Origin: Lacihabitans sp. CS3-21
Lineage (GTDB): Bacteria > Bacteroidota > Bacteroidia > Cytophagales > Spirosomataceae
Assembly: GCF_024343675.1 (NCBI RefSeq)
Contig: NZ_RJUD01000113.1
Location: 1 to 64,000 of the forward strand
Direction: 5' to 3'
Length of the DNA stretch: 64,000 nt
Shown: one piece after another, positions 51,757 to 59,577 of the stretch
Position numbering within the stretch: the first letter of the stretch is position 1
How the letters are laid out: each line of letters begins with the position of its first letter
Program-made: the position numbers and the translations under genes
Notes under the pieces: model-generated
The model's input: only the letters and a program-made list of their open reading frames with translations
Databases searched by the model: none
Told to the model about the DNA's origin: nothing

Positions 51757-54009
51757 ATGAAATTATTCAAAACACTACTATTTTTCTTCATCACAAGCTC
51801 TACTTTTGCTCACCTCGGAAGCATCGTTGGAAAAGTAACCGATGCTCAAACAAAACTACCCATAAGAGGAGCGAATATTAGTCTCGTTGGGCAAAATCGT
51901 GGTGTAATTACTGATGAATCTGGTTTTTTTCAAATCAATAATCTTTCTTCAGCTCACTATAAAGTTGAAGTTTCTTTTATGGGTTACATTACTCAAAATC
52001 AGATGATTATTGTTAAAGAAGATGAAGCAAGTAACATATCTTTTTCCTTGAAAATTGCTGAGTTTTCGCTCGAAGAAGTAAAAGTTTCGGCCGCAAATCC
52101 ACAACATCAACAGCTCATTTCGAGTTTGGATATTAAACTCCGAACCATCAATAATTCGCAAGAAGTTTTAAGAATTGTTCCAGGTTTAGTTATTGGTCAG
52201 CACGCTGGCGGTGGTAAAGCCGAACAGATTTTCTTACGTGGTTTCGACATCGACCACGGCACCGATATTAATTTAACTGCCGATGGCGTGCCAATCAATA
52301 TGGTTTCGCATGCACACGGACAAGGTTATGCCGACGCTCATTTTATTATCCCCGAATTGATTGATGGCGTAGATTTTAAAAAGGGCCTTTACGATGCCGA
52401 AAAAGGAAATTTTAGCACCGCAGGTTGGGCAAATTTTCGCACAAAAAAAGTTTTAGAACAAAATTTTGCCAAAGTAGAAGTAGGCCAATTTAATACTTAC
52501 CGTCTGGTAGGTGCTGCTAATATTTTAGGTCAGAAAGTCCAAGAAAAAAACCAAAACGCCTATTTAGCAGGTGAATACAATTATTCGGATGCATATTTTG
52601 ATGCTCCGCAAGCGTTCAATCGCCTAAATTTAATGGGGAAATATCACGGGCATATTACCAAAAATACAAGTTTAACATTCACCGCATCTACATTTTGGAG
52701 TAAATGGAATGCGTCAGGACAAATTCCCGACCGTGCCGTTGAGGCTGGTTTGATAGGTTTTTACGGAGCAATCGACCCAAATGAAGGCGGAACAACCAGC
52801 CGAACAAACGCCAATGCTGAATTTCTGACTTTAACCAAAAGAAACCACGTTTGGAAAAACCAAGTTTTTTACTCGAACTATAATTTTGAACTGTTTTCAA
52901 ACTTTACTTTTTTCTTGGAAGACCCCATCAATGGCGACCAAATTAAGCAAAAAGAAGGCAGAAATTTATGGGGATATAACTCGAATTATTCGATTGCTCA
53001 CGGTTTAGGCTCAAAACAAGCAACTTTAAATATTGGCGTAAATTACAGACATGATTTAACCAAAGATTCGGAACTTTCACGCACAAGAGATAAAACAACA
53101 CTACTTGAAAGTATCAAATTGGGCGATGTAAACGAAGCAAACGTAGGTGCGTATATTGATGAAACAATTCAGCTAAGCCCAAGATTGTCGCTCACGGCGG
53201 GGCTTCGATTCGACTATTTCAAAAATCAACACCTTGATAAATTACAAAATAATACAATTTTTAAAGCCAATGCTTCCATCGTTTCGCCTAAGTTAAATTT
53301 ATATTATACCAAGAATAAAAACTTGCAATTTTATCTAAATCTCGGCAAAAGTTTTCATTCAAATGATACCCGTGCAGTTGTCGAGCAAAACGGTTTGGAG
53401 ATTTTACCGGCCGCTTATGGCTCAGATTTAGGTACAATTTGGAAACCTTTTCCAAAGATGATTATCAACGCCGCTTATTGGTATTTGTGGCTCAATCAAG
53501 AGTTTGTGTATGTAGGCGATGCTGGAGTAGTTGAACCTTCTGGACAATCAAAAAGAACAGGTTTTGATGTGTCTATGCGTTATCAGCTATCAAAAAACTT
53601 GTTTTTTGATGCAGATGTAAATTATGCAAAACCAAGAGTCATCGGCGAAACTGAAGGCCAAAACTTAATTCCTCTTGCTGTAACATGGACAAGTATTGGG
53701 GGCTTAACGCTTAAAAATGACAAAGGTATCAGCGGAAGTTTACGATATCGTTACGTAGGAGATAGACCAGCCAACGAAGACAATAGCATCGTCGCCAAAG
53801 GCTATTTCGTAAGTGATGCTTTATTGAATTATTCCAAGAATCGTTACTCAATTGGACTTTCCGTGCAAAATATCTTTAATACAAAATGGAAAGAAACCCA
53901 ATTTGCTACCGAAAGCCGTTTGCAGAATGAACTAAATTCAGTCGAAGAAATTCATTTCACGCCAGGAACGCCATTCAATGCTAAATTGAGTTTTTGTGTG
54001 AGTTTTTGA
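51757..54009 (+). CDS. TonB-dependent receptor
   Basis: A 750-residue outer-membrane receptor. The signal peptide (LFKTLLFFFITSSTFA) is followed by a carboxypeptidase-regulatory-like domain (about 20-110, SIVGKVTDAQTKLPIRGANI), a plug (about 115-245) with QIFLRGFDIDHGTDINLTAD and the His-rich VSHAHGQGYADAHF, and a barrel ending in aromatic FCVSF. The HAHGQGYAD motif is shared by a subgroup of receptors, but I cannot name the ligand; His and Asp residues make a metal complex possible. It is next to the beta-helix lipoprotein, but each gene has its own terminator. It converges on the second GMC gene. Confidence 0.88.
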   Translation: MKLFKTLLFFFITSSTFAHLGSIVGKVTDAQTKLPIRGANISLVGQNRGVITDESGFFQINNLSSAHYKVEVSFMGYITQNQMIIVKEDEASNISFSLKIAEFSLEEVKVSAANPQHQQLISSLDIKLRTINNSQEVLRIVPGLVIGQHAGGGKAEQIFLRGFDIDHGTDINLTADGVPINMVSHAHGQGYADAHFIIPELIDGVDFKKGLYDAEKGNFSTAGWANFRTKKVLEQNFAKVEVGQFNTYRLVGAANILGQKVQEKNQNAYLAGEYNYSDAYFDAPQAFNRLNLMGKYHGHITKNTSLTFTASTFWSKWNASGQIPDRAVEAGLIGFYGAIDPNEGGTTSRTNANAEFLTLTKRNHVWKNQVFYSNYNFELFSNFTFFLEDPINGDQIKQKEGRNLWGYNSNYSIAHGLGSKQATLNIGVNYRHDLTKDSELSRTRDKTTLLESIKLGDVNEANVGAYIDETIQLSPRLSLTAGLRFDYFKNQHLDKLQNNTIFKANASIVSPKLNLYYTKNKNLQFYLNLGKSFHSNDTRAVVEQNGLEILPAAYGSDLGTIWKPFPKMIINAAYWYLWLNQEFVYVGDAGVVEPSGQSKRTGFDVSMRYQLSKNLFFDADVNYAKPRVIGETEGQNLIPLAVTWTSIGGLTLKNDKGISGSLRYRYVGDRPANEDNSIVAKGYFVSDALLNYSKNRYSIGLSVQNIFNTKWKETQFATESRLQNELNSVEEIHFTPGTPFNAKLSFCVSF

Positions 54010-54025
54010 ATTTCGAATGAATAAA

Positions 54026-54059
54026 AAAAGACTCTTCAGGCTATCTTAAAGAGTCTTTT
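54026..54059. terminator. Strong bidirectional terminator, copy 2
   Basis: Same 11-bp stem AAAAGACTCTT / AAGAGTCTTTT as at 51557, 12-base loop. It lies between the convergent TonB receptor and GMC genes and has A/T tracts on both sides, so it could stop transcription from either direction. Confidence 0.85.
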
Positions 54060-54079
54060 CTACTTTCACTGAGATATTA

Positions 54080-55792
54080 TCAAATATTCCTCTTCTTCAA
54101 TTCTTTCACAGCAAAATCAGCCGCTCGGGCTGTTAGTGCCATGTAAGTCAAAGATGGATTGACACATGAAGCTGAGGTCATAGCGGCACCGTCAGTAACA
54201 AAAACGTTCGGAACTGAATGCAACTGATTGTTTCCATTTAAAACCGAAGTTTTAGGATCACGGCCCATTCTGGCGGTTCCCATTTCATGGATGGCCATGC
54301 CAGGATAAGATTTATTGTCGTAGGAACGAACATTCTTCATTCCTGCTTTTTCAAGCATTTCTTGTGCATCGTTTTGCATATCAATACGCATTTTAGCCTC
54401 ATTTTCTTTAAACTCAGCATCAAAAACGGCTATAGGCAGTCCCCATTTATCCTTTTCGGTTTTGTGGAGATACATACGGTTTTCGTGATAAGGTAAGCAT
54501 TCTCCAAAGCCACTTAACCCCATTCTCCATGGACCTGGTTTGGTTAATGATTCTTTCATGTCAGCACCAAATGCCATTGGTTCAGTGCCTTGGTTCCATC
54601 CAGCTCTTGATCCGCCACCTTGGTAGCCAAATCCACGCACATAATCGCGTTTGTCGTTACCGATATTTCTATAACGAGGCACATAAATTCCGTTTGCTCT
54701 TCTACCTAAGTAATAGTTGTCTTTTCCGCCTTCCCACTCGCCGCTAGCTCCAATTTTAAAGTGATGATCCATCAAATTATGCCCTAATTCGCCCGAATCA
54801 TTGCCCATTCCATTTGGAAATCTGTTTGAAGTTGAGTTCAACAAAACTGAAGTTGAGCCTAATGTACTACCATTTACAAATACAATTTTGGCAAAAAACT
54901 CTATAACCTCTAGCGTATTTGTGTCTATCACCCTTACACCTGTTGCACGGTTTTTATTTTCATCGTACATAATTTCTTTTACAACAGAATCTGGTCTAAC
55001 GGTTAACCTTCCAGTTTTCATGGCAGCTGGCAAGGTGGCAGATTGTGTACTGAAATATGCACCATAAGGACATCCCAATGAGCATTTGTTGCGATATTGA
55101 CAGCCCGAACGACCTACACCAGTCTGGGCTTTTTGAGCTTCAGAAAGGTTGGCTACACGACCAATGGTCATTATTCTTCCAGGAAAATGCTCTGCTATTT
55201 TTTTCTTCACTTCCTTTTCTACGCAATACATATCCATCGCCGGCAAGAAATCAGAATCTGGCAATTGAGGCAAACCTAATTTTTCACCAGAAATACCAGC
55301 AAACTTTTCCACATAAGAATACCAAGGTGCTATGTCTTTGTACCTAATAGGCCAGTCCACCGCTATGCCTTCTTTTAAGTTGGCTTCAAAGTCAATGTCG
55401 CTCAATCTGTACGACTGTCTACCCCACATGATAGATTTGCCACCGACGATGTCTGGTCTAAACCAGTCGAAACGCTTCTCTTCTTGGTACATCGAATGCG
55501 AGTCATTCATCCAATATTTTTCGGTGTTTTCGTTGTAAGGATAATCTCTTGCTAACTTTGGATGTGATTCTTTCTGGGCAACAGTCAAACGACCATTGTA
55601 CATGGTATCCCAAGGATTTTTCATGGCATTTTCATAGCCACTGACATGTTCTAGCTGCTTTCCTTTGTCAAGCATCAATACTTTCAATCCTTTCTCTGTA
55701 AGTTCTTTAGAAGCCCACCCACCTGAAATACCAGAGCCTATCACGATGGCATCGAACGTTTGAGCCTTTACGGCATCTATATTTAAATTCAT
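54080..55792 (-). CDS. GMC family oxidoreductase, second copy
   Basis: A 570-residue FAD enzyme closely similar along its length to the protein at 46882. Seen: FAD motif VIGSGISGGWASKELTEKG at about 17-35, WDTMYNGRL, GGKSIMWGRQSYRLSDIDFE, and C231, C237 and C241 with the same C-x5-C-x3-C spacing of a 3Fe-4S hinge. The end has HEMGTARMGRDPKTSVLN and NPSLTYMALTARAADFAV. It follows the small-subunit gene by 26 bases, so the two form an operon. Like its paralogue it has no signal peptide and is probably exported with the Tat-type partner. Substrate specificity probably differs from the first copy; this is inference. Confidence 0.88.
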   Translation of the reverse strand: MNLNIDAVKAQTFDAIVIGSGISGGWASKELTEKGLKVLMLDKGKQLEHVSGYENAMKNPWDTMYNGRLTVAQKESHPKLARDYPYNENTEKYWMNDSHSMYQEEKRFDWFRPDIVGGKSIMWGRQSYRLSDIDFEANLKEGIAVDWPIRYKDIAPWYSYVEKFAGISGEKLGLPQLPDSDFLPAMDMYCVEKEVKKKIAEHFPGRIMTIGRVANLSEAQKAQTGVGRSGCQYRNKCSLGCPYGAYFSTQSATLPAAMKTGRLTVRPDSVVKEIMYDENKNRATGVRVIDTNTLEVIEFFAKIVFVNGSTLGSTSVLLNSTSNRFPNGMGNDSGELGHNLMDHHFKIGASGEWEGGKDNYYLGRRANGIYVPRYRNIGNDKRDYVRGFGYQGGGSRAGWNQGTEPMAFGADMKESLTKPGPWRMGLSGFGECLPYHENRMYLHKTEKDKWGLPIAVFDAEFKENEAKMRIDMQNDAQEMLEKAGMKNVRSYDNKSYPGMAIHEMGTARMGRDPKTSVLNGNNQLHSVPNVFVTDGAAMTSASCVNPSLTYMALTARAADFAVKELKKRNI

Positions 55793-55818
55793 GATGTTTT
55801 TATATTAAGAATTGAATA

Positions 55819-56349
55819 TTATAATGCCCAGGCTTTTTGACCTTTCTCTAATCTTGTACAGCCATCAAACTTACCTGGAATCGGGTCGTAAGCCAAAGCC
55901 TGCGTAGCACCGATTTCTGATGTAAAATAGCCCGTAATAGTAAGGTTTTTCATTTCTCTGAAAAAGTCTTTGTTATAAACAGTGGCATCTTCTATCATTT
56001 CGTTTTTTTGTGGCAATGTCAATTCCACAAAACCCTTTCTAAACTTAGATTTGCTGTCATCATCCAACTTTGCTAATCCATCATAAAATTTCTTTTGTTC
56101 GGCTTTTGTGTAGCAATCACGCACCACTCTCACAATGAAATTATGAGCTCCAGCTTCTTTAGCACCGGGAGTAGAAGTAGCAGGAATAATAATATCAGCC
56201 ACCTCAGCCAAAAGTTTTTCTTGCAGATCATCTGCCACCAAACCTGGCTCGGCATTCAGTACTTGTCCCATGGCTCCAGCCATTAGTGGAGCAGCCATTA
56301 CGCCTCCAAGCATCACGGTAACCCGCTGAATGAGTTCTCTTCTGTTCAT
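55819..56349 (-). CDS. Gluconate 2-dehydrogenase subunit 3 family protein, second copy
   Basis: A 176-residue small subunit with a Tat-like N-terminus (MNRRELIQRV, then VMLGGVMAAPLMAGAMG). Family segments are LLAEVADIIIPATSTPGAKE, NFIVRVVRDC and YDPIPGKFDGCTRL. It is upstream of its GMC partner, the reverse of the order at 46-48.6 kb. Compared with that copy (197 residues) it is shorter and lacks a Cys after the signal, so it is probably soluble in the periplasm rather than lipid-anchored. Confidence 0.85.
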   Translation of the reverse strand: MNRRELIQRVTVMLGGVMAAPLMAGAMGQVLNAEPGLVADDLQEKLLAEVADIIIPATSTPGAKEAGAHNFIVRVVRDCYTKAEQKKFYDGLAKLDDDSKSKFRKGFVELTLPQKNEMIEDATVYNKDFFREMKNLTITGYFTSEIGATQALAYDPIPGKFDGCTRLEKGQKAWAL

Positions 56350-56654
56350 ATTATAAATTATGTTTTATTCGAAAATTTAAAATCTGAGTATTATCAACAA
56401 AGATATTTTATATTTTTTCAAAAAATAACCATAAGATGTTTATTTCATCTACTAAAATTATGGATTGGACTAAAATATGTTTTTTATGATTTCCCCAAAG
56501 AGATTTATTCAGGCTTTATGCCAAATTTAGGGGCTAGCAGTTTGGAATATCAAGATTCAAATAGTTTATGTGAAGAATGTCAACTTATTGCTATTCCTCT
56601 TGAAAAATGAAAGTGATTTCTTTTATTTTGCAGAATATTAAAATTCCATTTTAA
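56350..56654. other. Divergent intergenic region
   Basis: 305 AT-rich bases. A plus-strand frame stays open from about 56400 to a TGA at about 56609 but has its only ATG late (about 31 codons before the stop) and no recognisable sequence, so I do not call it a gene. The last 60 bases hold a promoter candidate for the gene at 56655. Confidence 0.35.
56600..56630 (+). promoter_or_regulatory. Candidate promoter for the MORN/TonB_C gene
   Basis: TTG at 56600-56602 and TATTTTG at 56624-56630, 21 bases apart, close to the Bacteroidota TTG-N(17-23)-TAnnTTTG pattern (one base short in the -7 box). The ATG is 25 bases downstream. Confidence 0.4.
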
Positions 56655-57734
56655 ATGAAAACCAAATCCAACTTATTAATAACTTGTTTATTTTTGATCA
56701 ATTATTCAGCAAATTCCCAATCGTTTTTTGGCCCATTTGATCAGACCCATGATAACTTTAAACCTTTGTATCAACCTTTTCTCGAAGATGGAGAAAAACC
56801 TCTAAAATTTTGGTATCATTACATGGTAAGTTATAGCGAAAAAGAAGAACGATACATTCTCCGACTTTTTCATCCAGAAAAACAACTCTTATTATCAGAA
56901 ACCAGATATCAAGATAAAAAACTTGAAATTAAAGATGGAAAAAGCCTTAGAGTAGTTTATTCGAATCGCAGTTATAGTGTTGGTAATTTTGTTGACAACA
57001 ACGAGGAAGGAAAATGGGTAAGAATTGATTCGTCTGGAAAACTGAGGTCCTTATATTATTATGCTAAGGGTAAGCTAGAAGGTCCAAGTAAAGATTTTTT
57101 CACTACTGGAGAGATTGAGAAAAAAGGATACTACCTGAGTGGAAAAAAGGTCGGGAAGTGGCAAACTTATCATGCCAATGGCAAAATTAAGGAAGAAGAA
57201 ATATTTGTTGAGGGACTTTCAGAAGGGGAAAACAAATATTATGACAATACTGGCATGTTAGAAGAAACATGGTTTTATGAAAAAGACAAATTAATAAAGA
57301 GGGTTAAATCAAACCCAAAAAAACTAGTTTCAGATTCGGAAAATGGCTCAGTCAGTAATGAAATTGCGAAATCTGAGATTTATACCACCGTGGACCATTC
57401 TCCTTGCTTTATTGGAACTTCTCAAAGAAAAAATAAAAATTCAATAGATGATGAAGATTGCTCTACAGCCGATTTGTATAGGTTTCTAGGTGAAAATATC
57501 AAATATCCTGATTTAGCACAAAAATTAAATGTTTCAGGAAAAGTGTTTACAAAATTTGTAATAGAAAAGGATGGCTCGGTAGGTGAAGTTGAAATTTTGA
57601 CAGGCTTATGTCAAAGCCTTGAGGAAGAATCTATAAGGGTCTTAAAAATGATGCCCAAATGGAAACCTGGAATACAAGAAGGCAAACCCGTAAGAGTTTA
57701 TTATAATATGCCAATCGTTTACAAATTAGATTGA
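56655..57734 (+). CDS. MORN-repeat protein with C-terminal TonB domain
   Basis: A 359-residue exported protein: signal peptide (LLITCLFLINYSANSQ), then about five MORN/YwqK-like repeats at about 85-220 (for example GKKVGKWQTYHANGKIKEEE and NKYYDNTGMLEETWFYEKD), a polar linker, and a TonB C-terminal domain at about 275-359 (YPDLAQKLNVSGKVFTKFVI, then KDGSVGEVEILTG and MPKWKPG). TonB_C domains without an N-terminal membrane anchor are common in Bacteroidota, and whether they energise receptors is unclear. No nearby ExbB or ExbD gene. Confidence 0.8.
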   Translation: MKTKSNLLITCLFLINYSANSQSFFGPFDQTHDNFKPLYQPFLEDGEKPLKFWYHYMVSYSEKEERYILRLFHPEKQLLLSETRYQDKKLEIKDGKSLRVVYSNRSYSVGNFVDNNEEGKWVRIDSSGKLRSLYYYAKGKLEGPSKDFFTTGEIEKKGYYLSGKKVGKWQTYHANGKIKEEEIFVEGLSEGENKYYDNTGMLEETWFYEKDKLIKRVKSNPKKLVSDSENGSVSNEIAKSEIYTTVDHSPCFIGTSQRKNKNSIDDEDCSTADLYRFLGENIKYPDLAQKLNVSGKVFTKFVIEKDGSVGEVEILTGLCQSLEEESIRVLKMMPKWKPGIQEGKPVRVYYNMPIVYKLD

Positions 57735-57741
57735 GACAAAC

Positions 57742-57781
57742 AAAAAAAGGGAATGATGCATATCCACCATTTCCTTTTTTC
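57742..57781 (+). terminator. Terminator of the MORN/TonB_C gene
   Basis: Thirteen-bp stem AAAAAAGGGAATG / CATTTCCTTTTTT (one G-T pair) with a 12-base loop, ending in T6; 9 bases past the stop. Confidence 0.75.
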
Positions 57782-58178
57782 AAAAATTGGTTAATTCTCA
57801 AAACTTACCCTTCAAATACCCCAAAGCCATGCCGTAGGCCTCTTTAGTTAGATCAATCTCTTTTCACTATCTAAAAAAATACATCACTAAAAACCGTTGA
57901 ATTTGATAAGACCTATGATTCTTAACCTATAACAATTCCGACAGCAGGTACGATTTTATGAACGTAACGCCTCATCATACTTATCCAAATATGCCTGAAA
58001 TACCTATTTTTTGGTTCCGACTTGAATAGTCTGTATTGAATAATTGACAAAAAAAATAAAAGTGACTCTCGAATATTTCTCAAAACTATCCCCAAAAATT
58101 AAAGAATATCAAATATCTGTTATAACTCAAAACTCAACAAAAAACAATATCAATAAGCTGGGCAATTTAAATTAAAAA
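57782..58178 (-). pseudogene. Probable decayed gene fragments
   Basis: No intact gene in about 400 bases. On the minus strand two short frames look protein-like: 57798-57863 ends EIDLTKEAYGMALGYLKGKF at a TGA, with a TGA directly upstream, and a second at about 57962-58007 reads VFQAYLDKYDEALRS between stops. They are in different reading phases and of unknown origin. They may be the remains of a degraded gene or chance. The stretch also holds the end of the hyp operon transcript; no convincing terminator for it was found. Confidence 0.25.
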
Positions 58179-58739
58179 TTATTCTAGACTCTTCCTTCTT
58201 TCGATAGCCTCTCTCACCCTCACTGCACTTTCATAATCTTCTTTTTTTATGAGTTTTTCGAGAAGTCCTTCAAGCTCTTTAATGCTAAATTCTGCATAAG
58301 ACCCTTTTTTTTCTCGGCCTTTTTCGTCTACTTCAAATGCAGCTGATTCAAAAACCTCACGGCTGATATAAATGGGCTTCGAAAACCTTAAACCCAAGGA
58401 TATGGCATCAGAGGGACGAGCGTCTATTTCATGGGTGATTTGGTTGGCATCAAGAATGACTAAAGTTGTATAAAAAGTGTTATTTATTATTTTTTCTATG
58501 TAAACCTCTTTTACAGTGGCGTTGAGGGACAATAAAATAGACTTGAACAAATCATGACTGAGTGGCCTGCTGGGAAATAATTTTTCCATAAAAATAGCTA
58601 TCGATTGGGCTTCTGCCTGTCCAATGATTAGTGGAATCCTCTTTTTACTAATAATTTCTTCAAGAACCAAAACATAGTATCCTTTCTGTGATTCGCTCTC
58701 CGATAGGCCTATAATATTTACTTCAAATCTATCCTTCAT
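58179..58739 (-). CDS. Bifunctional nuclease family protein (DUF151)
   Basis: A 186-residue protein with the DUF151 core: YYVLVLEEIISKKRIPLIIG, then SIAIFMEKLFPSRPLSHDL and the signature HEIDARPSDAISLGLRF. A C-terminal UVR-like helical segment follows (LEKLIKKEDYESAVRVREAI), an arrangement common in Bacteroidota. Plant and bacterial relatives were described as nucleases acting on DNA and RNA, but the bacterial role is unsettled. It overlaps the upstream 78-codon gene by 11 bases and is the last gene of the hyp operon, an unexpected place for it. Confidence 0.88.
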   Translation of the reverse strand: MKDRFEVNIIGLSESESQKGYYVLVLEEIISKKRIPLIIGQAEAQSIAIFMEKLFPSRPLSHDLFKSILLSLNATVKEVYIEKIINNTFYTTLVILDANQITHEIDARPSDAISLGLRFSKPIYISREVFESAAFEVDEKGREKKGSYAEFSIKELEGLLEKLIKKEDYESAVRVREAIERRKSLE

Positions 58740-58965
58740 AAGTGGATTTAGTGTTTTTCTTTACAAAATCAATCAAGTGACCAATATCATCAAATGGTGA
58801 AATTACCCAACCTTCGGAGGATAATTTATACAAGTCTTTTCGTTCTACCTCCAAAGTAAAGCCGTTTTCTAATTCAAAGACATTGCCCTTTCGTTCCAAA
58901 ATCTTCAAATCCATCTGACCTAATGCATAGGCCACAAATTCGGTCTCATCGTAGTTTGTTTCCAT
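58729..58965 (-). CDS. 78-residue protein of unknown function in the hyp operon
   Basis: A small acidic soluble protein, not recognised. It reads as an alpha/beta domain: YALGQMDLKILERKGNVFEL, an ENGFTLEVE strand, then YKLSSEGWVISPFDDIGHLI and a terminal helix. No Cys, so no metal-cluster motif, and no signal peptide. It directly abuts the nickel-permease-like gene (the upstream stop ends one base before this ATG) and overlaps the nuclease gene by 11 bases, so it is tightly coupled within the operon and clearly translated as part of it. A role in hydrogenase maturation or its regulation is inference from position. Confidence 0.7.
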   Translation of the reverse strand: METNYDETEFVAYALGQMDLKILERKGNVFELENGFTLEVERKDLYKLSSEGWVISPFDDIGHLIDFVKKNTKSTYEG

Positions 58966-59577
58966 TTATAAAATAAGGTTTTTATACATAATTATACTTC
59001 CAAAAAAAATACATAAAAGCGATGAAACTATACTCAGTGATACCGGAATCCACTTTTTGTTCATGATTTTAGTAGAGAAGGGTATACTAAAAATACCAGC
59101 AGCCACCATCATACCTAATATAGACCCTACTCCAAAAATAAGAAGATAGAGTAATCCATCAAAACTACTTTTTGACTGGGTCAGTGCTGTTAAAAGCACC
59201 GCTCCACTGCCTGCCAAACCATGCACAGCTCCTATACCGTAGGCCAATTTGTGCGAGCCATCAGGATTGTGTTGATGCTTTTCTTTACTTTTATTAATTT
59301 GAAATAGCCTCCAAAAACCTAAGACAACCAACATAAACCCTACAATGGCTTCAAAAAATTCAAAGTCTGATTCATGAATTATAAATCTGCCTAAAATAAA
59401 AACTATCCCTACAATCAAGATAATAGAGGTATGCCCTAAGCCCCAAAAAATGCCATCTTTTATAGAAAGCCAAAAATTGTTTCTACGTGTAACTATACTA
59501 CTTACTGCCACCAAATGATCTGCTTCGAAGGCATGTGCAAATCCAATAGAAGTGGCAAGAATAAAAAGCTCATTCAT
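58966..59577 (-). CDS. Nickel permease-like membrane protein (UreH/HupE/NicO type)
   Basis: A 203-residue polytopic membrane protein with about six hydrophobic segments. The first helix carries HAFEADH (H15, D20, H21), the H-x4-D-H signature of nickel/cobalt permeases; a loop at about 100-110 is His-rich (KEKHQHNPDGSHK), and AVHGLAGSGAVLLTALTQ is also typical of this group. It would import nickel for the [NiFe] hydrogenase whose maturation genes lie upstream. It overlaps the NHL gene by four bases. Urease is the other possible user of nickel, but only hyp genes are adjacent. Confidence 0.85.
   Translation of the reverse strand: MNELFILATSIGFAHAFEADHLVAVSSIVTRRNNFWLSIKDGIFWGLGHTSIILIVGIVFILGRFIIHESDFEFFEAIVGFMLVVLGFWRLFQINKSKEKHQHNPDGSHKLAYGIGAVHGLAGSGAVLLTALTQSKSSFDGLLYLLIFGVGSILGMMVAAGIFSIPFSTKIMNKKWIPVSLSIVSSLLCIFFGSIIMYKNLIL

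Noticed and set aside
56400-56611. Plus-strand open frame of about 70 codons before the MORN/TonB_C gene
   Set aside because: No suitable early start codon, no recognisable motif, and AT-rich DNA makes such a frame likely by chance.
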